DNA of 64,000 nt, taken from IMG/VR virus record IMGVR_UViG_3300042876_000902, positions 17,969 to 81,968 of that record; one strand, written 5' to 3'. The translations under genes and the position numbers were made by a program. This document shows positions 48,031-56,076 of the stretch, piece by piece; the first letter of the stretch is position 1; each line of letters opens with the position of its first letter. The stretch comes from a virus. The notes below the pieces were generated by a model. The model was not told the origin of the DNA and searched no databases. It saw only the letters and a list, made by a program, of their open reading frames with translations.

Positions 48031-48587
48031 GACCGCCTCCCGAGAGCGCGCTCCAGCCGCTCGACCCACTCGTCCTCGCCCATCGTCTTGCACCCGGCAC
48101 AGTCACGAGCGTGCGTGGTGACCTTCTCGCCGCCCTTGAGCGTGAGCTGCTCGGTCCGGTGCGTCAGGTGGGCGAGGTCGGCCAGGAGCTTGCGCATCTC
48201 GTCCAGCCTCGCGCGAGCCCCTCTCCACCCCTCCTCGGCCGCGTCCCGGTTCATCCGGGCGACGCGGAGGAGCCCGAGCACCTCGTCGGCCTCGTCGTGC
48301 CCGCCGCTCGGCTCCACCTTCTCCGCCGCGAGGGCTTCCCGGAGCTTCGTCACCTGCGCCTCGCCCTTCTTGAGCAACTGGAGCGAGACGGTCTCGTCCA
48401 TGACGAGCACGCGAACGTTCGGGAACCGCGGGTTGAGCACCGCGAGCACCTTGGCCTGAACCCGCTCGACGACCTCCGGCGGAACCGGCCTCGTGGTCTT
48501 GACGACCACCACGTCGCCGTCCTCGACCTCCAACTTCACCACGACCGCCCCGTCATCGACGACCGGGAACTCCAGCTTGCTCGCCAT
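48027..48587 (-). CDS. Unknown coiled-coil protein
   Basis: 186 aa from ATG 48587. Val-rich beta N-terminus (VVVKLEVEDGDVVVVKTTRP), long helix and a C-terminal CAGCKTMGEDEWVERL. The family was not recognised. Confidence 0.65.
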   Translation of the reverse strand: MASKLEFPVVDDGAVVVKLEVEDGDVVVVKTTRPVPPEVVERVQAKVLAVLNPRFPNVRVLVMDETVSLQLLKKGEAQVTKLREALAAEKVEPSGGHDEADEVLGLLRVARMNRDAAEEGWRGARARLDEMRKLLADLAHLTHRTEQLTLKGGEKVTTHARDCAGCKTMGEDEWVERLERALGRRS

Positions 48588-48886
48588 CACGCACCTCCCT
48601 TGAGGATCTTCAGCTCCTCTTTCATCCTGCGCCACTTCGAGAGCAGCTCCATCATGTCCAGCAAGCACAGCTCCTTCGGATCCCGGTCCGCGAGGACCGA
48701 CAGCACCCCGAGCATCGTCCCGTACTGGTTGCGGAACTCGACCATCTGCTCCTTCGTGAGATTGACCGTCTGAGCCGCCGGGAACGCCGAGGGGTCGGGG
48801 AGGTCGCTCCGCGAGAACCGGCTCGACCGCTCCGGCTTGGAGAGGAGCAGCTTCATCACCGTGCTGAACTGTTCATCGGTCATCAT
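48587..48886 (-). CDS. Small helical protein
   Basis: 99 aa. Two helical parts (QMVEFRNQYGTMLGVLSVLA; LSKWRRMKEELKILK). The stop overlaps the next start by one base. Unknown. Confidence 0.65.
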   Translation of the reverse strand: MMTDEQFSTVMKLLLSKPERSSRFSRSDLPDPSAFPAAQTVNLTKEQMVEFRNQYGTMLGVLSVLADRDPKELCLLDMMELLSKWRRMKEELKILKGGA

Positions 48887-49107
48887 TCCCTCCCGCGCAC
48901 CGCGATGAGCAGCTGATGTTCGAGCCGCTGGATCTCCGACCGGGTCTCGTTCACCTGGGTGTCGAGGGCGTCGGCCTGCTGCCTGAGTTGGTTGCGCCGC
49001 GCGTTCAGCTCCTTCAGCCTCGCCTCCGCGCCGCGGATGGCCAGCGCCAGCTCCCCGACGCCTTCCTCGACCTCGACCGGCTCCTTCACCTTCTTGCTAT
49101 CCGCCAT
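48883..49107 (-). CDS. Small coiled-coil protein
   Basis: 74 aa; residues about 18-70 form a heptad-like coiled coil (ARLKELNARRNQLRQQADAL, EIQRLEHQLLIAV). Unknown. Confidence 0.65.
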   Translation of the reverse strand: MADSKKVKEPVEVEEGVGELALAIRGAEARLKELNARRNQLRQQADALDTQVNETRSEIQRLEHQLLIAVRGRE

Positions 49108-49267
49108 CGGCCACCTCCTTCTCGTCCGCGTTCATGCACCGCTCGCACGGCATCGACTCCCGGCCTCCGCACGATTCGCACTTCTGCTGGAGGACATCCA
49201 TCGGCTCGCCGCAGGTGACGCAGAGCATCCCAGCCCCGTGGCACTCGTCGCAATCTTCGAGGCTCAC
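49097..49267 (-). CDS. Small Cys-rich protein
   Basis: 56 aa from GTG 49267. Four Cys pairs (CDECHGAGMLCVTCGEP, CESCGGRESMPCERC) resemble a DnaJ-type zinc domain. Unknown. Confidence 0.6.
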   Translation of the reverse strand: MSLEDCDECHGAGMLCVTCGEPMDVLQQKCESCGGRESMPCERCMNADEKEVADGG

Positions 49268-49557
49268 GGCCTGCTCCGTCTGGCCCAGAGCTGCTCCGCC
49301 TGGACCCGCCGCACGAAGTCGCCGACCGCGGTGTAGAAGACCGCGTCCAGCTCGTGCCCATGCCGACCGCAGGCGCGGGTCCGCGCCGACTCCGGGGAGG
49401 CGAGCCAGAGGTCGTAGCAGGTCCCGCAGAGGTGGACGGGCCGCGCCCCCTGCCCCATGGTCTTCGACCCGTCCGACTGCTTCATGCAGACCTCGCACAT
49501 CGGCAGCTTCTTCGCCCGTGCGATGTCCTCGTCGACCTTCTCCGACTCGTTGATCAT
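49264..49557 (-). CDS. Small zinc-binding protein
   Basis: 97 aa. CEVCMKQSDGSKTM, LCGTCYDLWLAS and a helical C-terminus. Unknown. Confidence 0.65.
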   Translation of the reverse strand: MINESEKVDEDIARAKKLPMCEVCMKQSDGSKTMGQGARPVHLCGTCYDLWLASPESARTRACGRHGHELDAVFYTAVGDFVRRVQAEQLWARRSRP

Positions 49558-49736
49558 GTCAGGATCCTCATCTGCTTGCCCTTCGGCCGGAGGGTCACCC
49601 CGCGCCGGAGGAGGGTCTTCTTGATAACGGTGGAGCCGACCCCGAAGCGCTCCTCCAGCGACGACAGCGGGAGGTTCTCCTCGGTGTACGCCCGCTCCAG
49701 CCGCCGCTCCTCGTCCTCGCTGAGCGTCTTCTTCAT
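49554..49736 (-). CDS. Small HTH protein
   Basis: 60 aa from ATG 49736. LSEDEERRLERAYTEENLPL, SSLEERFGVGSTVIKKTLLR is a resolvase-like helix-turn-helix; a DNA-binding regulator or terminase-small-like fold is possible. Confidence 0.65.
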   Translation of the reverse strand: MKKTLSEDEERRLERAYTEENLPLSSLEERFGVGSTVIKKTLLRRGVTLRPKGKQMRILT

Positions 49737-50404
49737 CACGGCGCGACGACCTCGACGGTGACCTCCGACCCCACCTCGAAGGTCCCGGGCTCGGCGGTGA
49801 AGTGAAGCTCCATCAGCGAGCCGAAACCGTCGACCGCGACCCGGACGTGGGTGACGGTCCGGGTCGCCTTGAAGCAGCCACAGCCGAGGTCGTGCGTGTC
49901 CTCGACGACCGAGACGACGCGGGCCGGGATCCGGGCGAGCACCTTGACGCGCTTCGCCTTCACCAGCTCGTCCTCCAGCCGGTCGATCTCGTCGGCGTAC
50001 TCGCGCAGCTTGTCCTTCACCCGCTGCGCCGCCATGAGCAGCGTCTCGCCCGTCCTCGCTCCGAGCACCGCGCTGATGTCCTCGGAGTGCTTGATGAGCC
50101 CATCCTCCAGCTCGCGCTTCTGCGTCTCGAGCTGCTCCACCTCGCCCACGACCAACCGCAGCTTCTCGCTCGTCGCCATGTTCTTCTCCCCGCCGTCGAG
50201 GATGACCGGCTTGCCCACGTACCCACCACAGCTTCCCTTGAACATCTCCTTGACCTTCGCCCTGAAGCTCTTCGGGATGATGAATCCTCGCCCGTCGGCT
50301 GGCGTCACGGTGACGTTGACTACCACCTGCTTGTCGCCGAGCGGGCCGTACTCCCTCACCAGCTCCTCGAACTTCTCCACGATCCACTTCGGGAGGATGA
50401 CCAT
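49736..50404 (-). CDS. Unknown protein with central coiled coil
   Basis: 222 aa. Beta N-terminal part (VVVNVTVTPADGRGFIIPKS), coiled coil (about 80-150) and a C-terminal beta domain with CGCF. An internal ATG with the start MATSEKLRLVVGEVEQLE could make a shorter product. Not recognised. Confidence 0.65.
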   Translation of the reverse strand: MVILPKWIVEKFEELVREYGPLGDKQVVVNVTVTPADGRGFIIPKSFRAKVKEMFKGSCGGYVGKPVILDGGEKNMATSEKLRLVVGEVEQLETQKRELEDGLIKHSEDISAVLGARTGETLLMAAQRVKDKLREYADEIDRLEDELVKAKRVKVLARIPARVVSVVEDTHDLGCGCFKATRTVTHVRVAVDGFGSLMELHFTAEPGTFEVGSEVTVEVVAP

Positions 50405-50405
50405 T

Positions 50406-50693
50406 TCAGTTCGCCCCCTCCGGCGCGGGCTCGCTGAACCCGAAGATCAAGCCCCACGGGAAGAGGTGCGCGGCGTGGCAGTTGCCGCAGCACGCCACGA
50501 TGAACGGGAACGTCCGGAGGGGGTCGATCCCCATCGTGTTCGTCTCCGTCTTCGGCTGCCAGACCGGCGGGCCGACCGGGTCGTCCTGCACGATGAGATG
50601 CCCGCTGCAGTTGCACAGCGCGCACGGCGGGCTCCCGACCTTCTCCCCGAGGAACTTCTCCACCTGCTCCTTCTGCTTCAACGACATCGCCAT
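50406..50693 (-). CDS. Small Cys-rich unknown protein
   Basis: 95 aa. CALCNCSGHLIVQDDPVGPP and FIVACCGNCHAAHLFPWG suggest metal binding in an otherwise hydrophobic protein. Unknown. Confidence 0.65.
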   Translation of the reverse strand: MAMSLKQKEQVEKFLGEKVGSPPCALCNCSGHLIVQDDPVGPPVWQPKTETNTMGIDPLRTFPFIVACCGNCHAAHLFPWGLIFGFSEPAPEGAN

Positions 50694-50705
50694 GACCTTC
50701 TCCCT

Positions 50706-50981
50706 TCAGACCGCGCCGACCACCGACGCGTAGGTGATGAGCCGCTCCTTCCACGAGAGCGGGAGGACCCGCTCCCTGACCTTGACCCCGGGCGCCACCG
50801 TCACGAAGACGGCGAACGTGTCGCTGCGGTCCGCCCTCGCCTTCAGGCAGATCTGGCAGGTCGGCTCGCCCTTCGTCACTCGCATCTCAGGGTAATCCCT
50901 GACGCGGAGGCCGCAGGCCGTATGCCCACCCGGCGTCACGTCGTAGCTGTAGCCCCGGACGTGGGTCCTCCTGCTGGTCAC
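50706..50981 (-). CDS. Unknown protein
   Basis: 91 aa from GTG 50981. VTPGGHTACGLRVRDYPEMR, then TCQICLKARADRSD. The family was not recognised. Confidence 0.65.
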   Translation of the reverse strand: MTSRRTHVRGYSYDVTPGGHTACGLRVRDYPEMRVTKGEPTCQICLKARADRSDTFAVFVTVAPGVKVRERVLPLSWKERLITYASVVGAV

Positions 50982-51196
50982 GCGAGCCCCTCCCGCCGGG
51001 CGAACGACCGGGCGACGAACAGCGTGCCGGTGCTGCCCTCCTCCGGCTCCGCCTCGGAGGCATCCCAGTCGATGCAGGCCTGGGGGATCCACTGCTCGTC
51101 CACGTCGGCGTCCTCGCAGCGGACCATCACGGCTCGCGGGGTGACCTTCCGGATCTCCACCTCCAGCTCGACCAGCTCGCCCAGCTCGCTCGTCAT
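50978..51196 (-). CDS. Small acidic protein
   Basis: 72 aa, beta-rich and acidic (ELVELEVEIRKVTPRAVMVR, EDADVDEQWIPQACIDWD). Unknown. Confidence 0.65.
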   Translation of the reverse strand: MTSELGELVELEVEIRKVTPRAVMVRCEDADVDEQWIPQACIDWDASEAEPEEGSTGTLFVARSFARREGLA

Positions 51197-51555
51197 GGCC
51201 GCCTCCGCGCTTCGAGGTCCCTCGTCACCTCGCCCTCGAGCACCTTGGCGGTGCGCCGCGCCTCGTCGGCCCGGTCGAGCATCCCGCGGGCGAGAAGCTG
51301 CAGCTGGTGTGCCTGCCGCTCCAGATCCGCCACCGCCGCCTCCACGAACTGCCCGCCGAAGGGGAACGGCTCCTCCCCGAGCCGGAAGGTCGCGATGCCC
51401 TTGTCGATGTGCTCGAGTTTCAGCACGAGCACCTTCTCTCCGGTGAACTGGACCCCGGCGAGGTCCGTCCTGACCGCCGTCCGCAGCTTCAGCTCGTCCC
51501 CGATGGCGAGGACCACGGTCTCGGGCGGGACGCCCCTGATCTCGATCGCGCTCAT
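51193..51555 (-). CDS. Unknown protein
   Basis: 120 aa from ATG 51555. Beta N-terminal half (PETVVLAIGDELKLRTAVRT) and a C-terminal helix (VADLERQAHQLQLLARGMLD). Unknown. Confidence 0.65.
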   Translation of the reverse strand: MSAIEIRGVPPETVVLAIGDELKLRTAVRTDLAGVQFTGEKVLVLKLEHIDKGIATFRLGEEPFPFGGQFVEAAVADLERQAHQLQLLARGMLDRADEARRTAKVLEGEVTRDLEARRRP

Positions 51556-51761
51556 CTCGTCATCTCCTTCTCGTTGTCGATCCGGGCGGCGTCGATCTTC
51601 TTGGCCGCCACCTTCGGGTCCTCGCTCACCGCCCACTCGTCGCCGTTCCGCATCGTGACGACTGCGCCGGTCGCGTCGTGGTTCGCGGTGATGGTCGCCA
51701 CCAGCTCCGGGTTGAAGAAGACCTCGCCGCCGGTCCGGCGGGTCAACATCGCGAGCCTCAC
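51552..51761 (-). CDS. FlbD-like small protein
   Basis: 69 aa from GTG 51761, which overlaps the previous stop. LTRRTGGEVFFNPELVATIT, VVTMRNGDEWAVSEDPK has the strand order of FlbD/small phage proteins of the form L.R..G..FFNP.LV. Role here unknown. Confidence 0.6.
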   Translation of the reverse strand: MRLAMLTRRTGGEVFFNPELVATITANHDATGAVVTMRNGDEWAVSEDPKVAAKKIDAARIDNEKEMTR

Positions 51762-52033
51762 AGCGTCCGCCTCGGCATCTCCGACGGCCCGCCCACCGGC
51801 TTCGGTGCCTTCTCGACGTCCACGTACTTCCCGCGCTCCGGCTCCGAGAGCACCTCGCAGGCCTGCTCGTCGAACCACTGCGACTTGTGCGGGAGCCCGT
51901 CCTTGTCGAGGCCGAGTGGGGTGATGTCGATCTTGTCGCACCCCGTCAGGTACTCGTGCCGCGCGCTGACGACGCCGGTGAATCCCGAGATGCGGTCCTT
52001 CGCGATGCTGCCCAGCTTCACGTTCTTGGCCAT
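51758..52033 (-). CDS. Small phage protein (DKITGF-type)
   Basis: 91 aa. KLGSIAKDRISGFTGVVSAR and YLTGCDKIDITPLGLDKDGL, then SQWFDEQACEVL, a pattern frequent in small phage proteins; role unknown. First gene after the helicase operon gap. Confidence 0.7.
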   Translation of the reverse strand: MAKNVKLGSIAKDRISGFTGVVSARHEYLTGCDKIDITPLGLDKDGLPHKSQWFDEQACEVLSEPERGKYVDVEKAPKPVGGPSEMPRRTL

Positions 52034-52086
52034 GGCTCTCTCCGTTCGCGGCTCCTTGCCGCTCCTCCCTCTTACCCTGCTTGGCT

Positions 52087-52113
52087 GATGATTCGGAGGG
52101 TCATCGAATCATC
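52087..52113. terminator. Hairpin after the primase-helicase gene
   Basis: GATGATTCG / CGAATCATC (9 bp, 9-nt loop) lies about 16 bases past the primase-helicase stop at 52129. No T-tract follows, so it may be a weak terminator or a protein-binding site. The 13-mer CGAAGGTACTGCC (- strand, 52114-52126) sits right beside it and recurs at 43283. Confidence 0.45.
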
Positions 52114-52128
52114 GGCAGTACCTTCGGG

Positions 52129-54330
52129 TCAGAACTTCTTGGCACGCTTCTTCGGCGGCTCCTCCGGGGCGAACCCCTCCTTCCGCAGCTCATCCTCCAC
52201 GTGCTTCTGCACCCCGTCCCGCCCGGCGGCGTTCCACTTCTGGGCGTTCTTCACCCGGATGACGTAGCCCTTCCACGTCCGGCCGAAGACCTTGAGCGGC
52301 ACGGCGCTCGCCCGCGGGAACCTCATCTGCTGGAGGAGGACGCCCATCGCGTTCACCGTCACCGGCTCCTTCTTGCGAACGCGGTCGAAGAACGTGACGA
52401 CCTCCGACGAGGTGTAGATGTCCCTGGTCAGCGCGCCGTTCGCGCCCCAGAGCACGGAGTCGGGGTCCTCGCGGAGCGCGGCGAGGAACTGCGCGGCCTC
52501 GCTGCGGGTCGCGCCGATCATCTCCTCCTTGCTCTCGGTCATCGGGGCCCAGCCCGTCGGCTCGAAGGCGTCCAGGTTCACCTCGTGCCGGAAGTGCCAG
52601 AGCAGGTGGCTCGGCCCGCCGCCCGCGAGCCACTCGTAGTACCTCCGCCAGAACGGTCCGCACTCCCGGCAGCGGTCGACCTCTGCCTGCGTCATGTGGA
52701 AGTCGCGGCCGCAGATGGCCTTGAGGATCTGGTGGATGGCGAAGCGGCGGTCGCCCTCGTCGACGCGGAGGACGTTGGGGCGGTTGGACGTCTCGTAGAA
52801 GTTGGCGTGGTCAGGGAGCGGATACTGCGGGACGTGCTTGACGTTGCACTGCAGGAACTCCTCCGTGATGAGCTTCTTCAGGATGTCGACCTTCCGCTGG
52901 GCATCGGACCCGGTCATGTCATCGATCATCACGAACTGCTTGCCGATGGCCCACCAGTTGAAGTCCGATTCGAGGTCGTTCTGGTTGATCTCGCTGTAGT
53001 TGTTCCCGTAGATGAGCCCGAGGGTCTTCCCGATCACCGACTTCCCGACGCCCTGCCCGTGCGACCAGATGCAGAGCGAGGTGTTCAGCTTCCCGGCCTC
53101 CGGGTGGGCGATGGGCCAGGCAAACCACTTCTCTCCCCACCTCCGCATCTCGGGCGACCCGTCGAAGACCCGGTCGAGGAGGTCCGTCCACGGGCCCACG
53201 TCGCCCTTCTCCTCCTCGACGCCCCAGCCGCCCCACGTGTTGTAGCAGTCGCCGACGATCCTCGGCTGCCCCGGCGCGTAGGTCGCGAAGGAGTGCTCGC
53301 GGCGCATCGGCCAGTCCGCCCACTCGAACGCCACCTTGACGTCCTGCAGCTTCGGCCGCCCGTCCTCCTCCACGCTGACGATCTTCTTCGCCCACACGTT
53401 CGAGTAGTGGACGTTCTTGAAGTCGGAGAGGGCCATCTGCGGCGTGTTCCTCCACCGCTTCTGGGTCGGGTCGTGCAGCTCCTCGACCGCCCGCTCGTCG
53501 ATGACGAAGCCGGGGTGCTTGATCATCACGAAGCGCGAGTTGAACTCCCACAGCTTCCGGGCGAGGTCGTCGGGCACGGCGTCGTCGAGCAGCCGCTGGA
53601 ACTCCTCGTCACCCTCGGCCACGAGGAAGTCGTCGAGCCCCGTCTTCTCCACGTCGGGGAGGTCGGGGAGGTTCACGACGGCGGTGGTCGCGCCCTCCTG
53701 CGTGATGGTGTTCGTGAAGCGTACCATCGCCCGCATGACGGCGGGCTTCCGGGCGGCGTCGGCGTCGAAGACCAGGTACACCTGACGCCCGAGCCACTTC
53801 ATCTCCTTCAGCTCGGGGAGGAGCGCCCAGCCCCGCTTGCTGCTCGAGAAGCTGTCCACTCCGGGGAGGGCGAAGCAAGCGTGCCCGCGCTTGGCGGCGC
53901 AGGCACTCTTCAGCTCACCCTCTGTCACGACGATGGGGACGCTCGTGTCCTTCGCCACCTTCTCCCAGTTCACGAGGCGCGGGAAGTAGGCCGCGGGCGG
54001 GCACCCGACCGGCCGGATGTACCGCTTCTGCCCGTCCTTGCTCAGGTCGGCGAACCCCTCCACCGGGTACTCGCCCAGGAGCCGCACGCAGCAGACCCCG
54101 CGGCGCGGCTCGCCCGCGAGGTTGTGGTACTGGATCTTCAGGCCCGGCATGTCGGGCACGCCCTTGTTCTTCGCGAGGACCAGCTTCACCTCCTTGATCG
54201 TCAGCACCTCGATGCCGAGGAGCTTCGCGTCCTTCGTGTCGAGGCCCGAGCTTGCCAGCTTCGCAGCCGCGAGCGCGCCGGGCGTTCCCTTCCCCTCCCG
54301 CTGCTTCGCCACCTTGCCCTCCTCGCTCAT
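52129..54330 (-). CDS. Primase-helicase (TOPRIM-like + superfamily 3-like ATPase)
   Basis: 733 aa. N-terminal DUF3854/TOPRIM-like domain: VPIVVTEGELKSACAAKRG (Glu137), LPGVDSF and VYLVFDADA (Asp189/191). C-terminal ATPase: Walker A SHGQGVGKSVIGKT (423-436), Walker B QFVMIDDMTG (465-474), ETSNRPNVLRVDEGDRRF with an Arg-finger-like region. The Lys/Arg tail may bind DNA. It probably unwinds and primes at the phage origin. Next gene is the sigma factor, overlapping by 4 bases. Confidence 0.85.
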   Translation of the reverse strand: MSEEGKVAKQREGKGTPGALAAAKLASSGLDTKDAKLLGIEVLTIKEVKLVLAKNKGVPDMPGLKIQYHNLAGEPRRGVCCVRLLGEYPVEGFADLSKDGQKRYIRPVGCPPAAYFPRLVNWEKVAKDTSVPIVVTEGELKSACAAKRGHACFALPGVDSFSSSKRGWALLPELKEMKWLGRQVYLVFDADAARKPAVMRAMVRFTNTITQEGATTAVVNLPDLPDVEKTGLDDFLVAEGDEEFQRLLDDAVPDDLARKLWEFNSRFVMIKHPGFVIDERAVEELHDPTQKRWRNTPQMALSDFKNVHYSNVWAKKIVSVEEDGRPKLQDVKVAFEWADWPMRREHSFATYAPGQPRIVGDCYNTWGGWGVEEEKGDVGPWTDLLDRVFDGSPEMRRWGEKWFAWPIAHPEAGKLNTSLCIWSHGQGVGKSVIGKTLGLIYGNNYSEINQNDLESDFNWWAIGKQFVMIDDMTGSDAQRKVDILKKLITEEFLQCNVKHVPQYPLPDHANFYETSNRPNVLRVDEGDRRFAIHQILKAICGRDFHMTQAEVDRCRECGPFWRRYYEWLAGGGPSHLLWHFRHEVNLDAFEPTGWAPMTESKEEMIGATRSEAAQFLAALREDPDSVLWGANGALTRDIYTSSEVVTFFDRVRKKEPVTVNAMGVLLQQMRFPRASAVPLKVFGRTWKGYVIRVKNAQKWNAAGRDGVQKHVEDELRKEGFAPEEPPKKRAKKF

Positions 54331-55040
54331 CTCCGCTCCCCGACCTGCCGCCCGTCCACGATGACCCGCTCGATGCGCTCCTTCAGCCTCTTCTCGACCT
54401 GTCTCACCCGCTCGCGGGACACGCCGTGATCCTTCCCGATCTCCGCCAGCGACAGTGGCGCGTCGCTCAGGAGCCGCCGCGCCACGATGTCAAGCTCGAG
54501 CGCGCTGTGCGCCGAGATGTTCGACGCCCACACCACCTCGCCGCGCCGCTCCAGCGCCTCGGCCGCCTCCAGCGGCGACGGGCCGCCGTCCTCGATGATC
54601 TCGAAGCGCGACAGCTCGACCCCGTCCTCGGTCACCGTGTTCGGGACCAGCGACAGGTTGGCCAGCTTCATCCGGTCGACCGACCCGCCGAAGGGGAGCC
54701 GGTGCCGCGTCACCGCCATCGCGACGTAGGCCCGGATCCAGTTCTGCGCGTACGACGCGAACCGCACACCGCGCCCCGCGTCGAAGCGGTCCGCCGCGAC
54801 GCACAGACCAAGCACGCCCTCGTGGGCGAGGTCCGCCACCCGGATGCCCGGCGTCCTCGCGTACGGCTTGAGGACGAAGATGACGAGGCGCAGGTTGTGC
54901 TCGATGAGGAGCTTCCGCGCCCATCGGTCCCCGGCCGCCACCCGGCGGGCCAGCTCGACCTCCTCCTCTTTGCTCAGCACGTGCCTCGACGCCGCCATCT
55001 TGGCGAAGCGCTTGAAGCTCGGGTCGTCCCAGACGTTCAT
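54327..55040 (-). CDS. Phage-encoded sigma-70 family factor
   Basis: 237 aa from ATG 55040. Region 1.2/2: SKEEEVELARRVAAGDRWAR, LLIEHNLRLVIFVLKPYART, then VADLAHEGVLGLCVAADRFD and VRFASYAQNWIRAYV. Region 4: LSLAEIGKDHGVSRERVRQV, EKRLKERIERV. The whole protein resembles a short RpoH-like sigma factor lacking regions 1.1 and most of 3. It could redirect host RNA polymerase to middle or late phage promoters. No anti-sigma partner was identified. Confidence 0.87.
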   Translation of the reverse strand: MNVWDDPSFKRFAKMAASRHVLSKEEEVELARRVAAGDRWARKLLIEHNLRLVIFVLKPYARTPGIRVADLAHEGVLGLCVAADRFDAGRGVRFASYAQNWIRAYVAMAVTRHRLPFGGSVDRMKLANLSLVPNTVTEDGVELSRFEIIEDGGPSPLEAAEALERRGEVVWASNISAHSALELDIVARRLLSDAPLSLAEIGKDHGVSRERVRQVEKRLKERIERVIVDGRQVGERR

Positions 55041-55264
55041 CCCGCCCTCCCCTTCGTCCACAGCGGCGGGTCCAACGGCCGCCTCGGCTCCGCCCTCTTC
55101 GCTCCCATGTCGATGAAGACCCGGAGGTCGCAACTGCACCGGGGGCAGCGGGCGTGCCCCGCGACCCCCGGCTTGGGCCGGACCGTCATCACCTCGCCCT
55201 TGCAGCGGAAGCAGAGGACGACGCACGGCTCGCCCTCCACCTCCCTGACCCGCCCCCTCGCCAC
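55037..55264 (-). CDS. Small zinc-ribbon protein upstream of the sigma factor
   Basis: 75 aa from GTG 55264. LCFRCKGEVMTVRP and HARCPRCSCDLRVFID form a four-Cys ribbon. Overlaps the sigma-factor start. An anti-sigma or RNA-polymerase-binding role is conceivable; not supported further. Confidence 0.6.
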   Translation of the reverse strand: MARGRVREVEGEPCVVLCFRCKGEVMTVRPKPGVAGHARCPRCSCDLRVFIDMGAKRAEPRRPLDPPLWTKGRAG

Positions 55265-55267
55265 GCT

Positions 55268-55870
55268 CTATCCCACCGAGACGGCGCGGCTGAGCCCGAG
55301 GCGCTTGTACGCCGCGCAGACGGCACGGGCTTGGCGCCGGGCGTCGTGGAGCGCATCGTGTATCACCTCGCCCTCCTGCACCGGCCCGGCCAGCTCGTCG
55401 ATCACCTTGGCGGCGTCGACCTCCGGGCAGGCGAGGGCGAAGAGGGTCCGGGTGTCTCGCGGCGCCCGGTAGTGCCACGGCACGGAGAGCTTCGTCTGGC
55501 GGAAGGCGTCCTCCAGGATCGCCACGTCGAAGAGGATGCCGTGAGCCCAGACGCCCTCGACCCTCCGCTCGCCGAAGACGTCCTGCATCCAGACGCGGAG
55601 GTCGACGAGTGCGTCCATGAGGTCGCTCGTCGAGAGGCCCCACGGCCCCGCCCGCGGCGACCACGCGGAGAGCCGCGCCTCCTCCTTCTGCGTCATCCCC
55701 CACATCACCGTGTCGCCGTCGACCTCCCGGTTCTGCTGCGGCTTCACCCGCTCCTTGAACTCCCGGCCGAGCTTCCCCTCGACCGGGCAGAACTCCACCG
55801 CCCCGATCTGCAGGATGCCCGCTCGCGCCGTCTTGCCCGTCGTCTCCAGGTCCACCATCACGTGGTTCAC
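55268..55870 (-). CDS. DEDD-type 3'-5' exonuclease
   Basis: 200 aa from GTG 55870. MVDLETTGKTARAGILQIGA (Asp7, Glu9), VWAHGILFDVAILEDAF (Asp near 113) and HDALHDARRQARAV (His-Asp) mark a DEDDh exonuclease like DnaQ/RNase T or T4 DexA. It probably trims DNA or RNA; substrate not predictable. Confidence 0.82.
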   Translation of the reverse strand: MNHVMVDLETTGKTARAGILQIGAVEFCPVEGKLGREFKERVKPQQNREVDGDTVMWGMTQKEEARLSAWSPRAGPWGLSTSDLMDALVDLRVWMQDVFGERRVEGVWAHGILFDVAILEDAFRQTKLSVPWHYRAPRDTRTLFALACPEVDAAKVIDELAGPVQEGEVIHDALHDARRQARAVCAAYKRLGLSRAVSVG

Positions 55871-56076
55871 TTCGCCGCCTTCCTTTCTTTGACCAGCTGC
55901 TGAACCTCTCCCCTCACCTTCTCGACCACCGCCTCGACGCAGGTCTGACAAGTGTCCCCGAGCGGGAGCCACAGCTCATCCTGCCCGGAGTCGTCGCAGT
56001 AGACTCTGACGGTGTACTGCTCCATGTGCTCCTTCTCCGCGCCGCAGACGTCGCAGACCGTGATCGTCTTCTTCAT
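55867..56076 (-). CDS. Small zinc-binding protein
   Basis: 69 aa from ATG 56076. VCDVCGAEKEHMEQYT and DTCQTCVEAVVEKVR. Unknown; coupled to the exonuclease gene. Confidence 0.65.
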   Translation of the reverse strand: MKKTITVCDVCGAEKEHMEQYTVRVYCDDSGQDELWLPLGDTCQTCVEAVVEKVRGEVQQLVKERKAAK

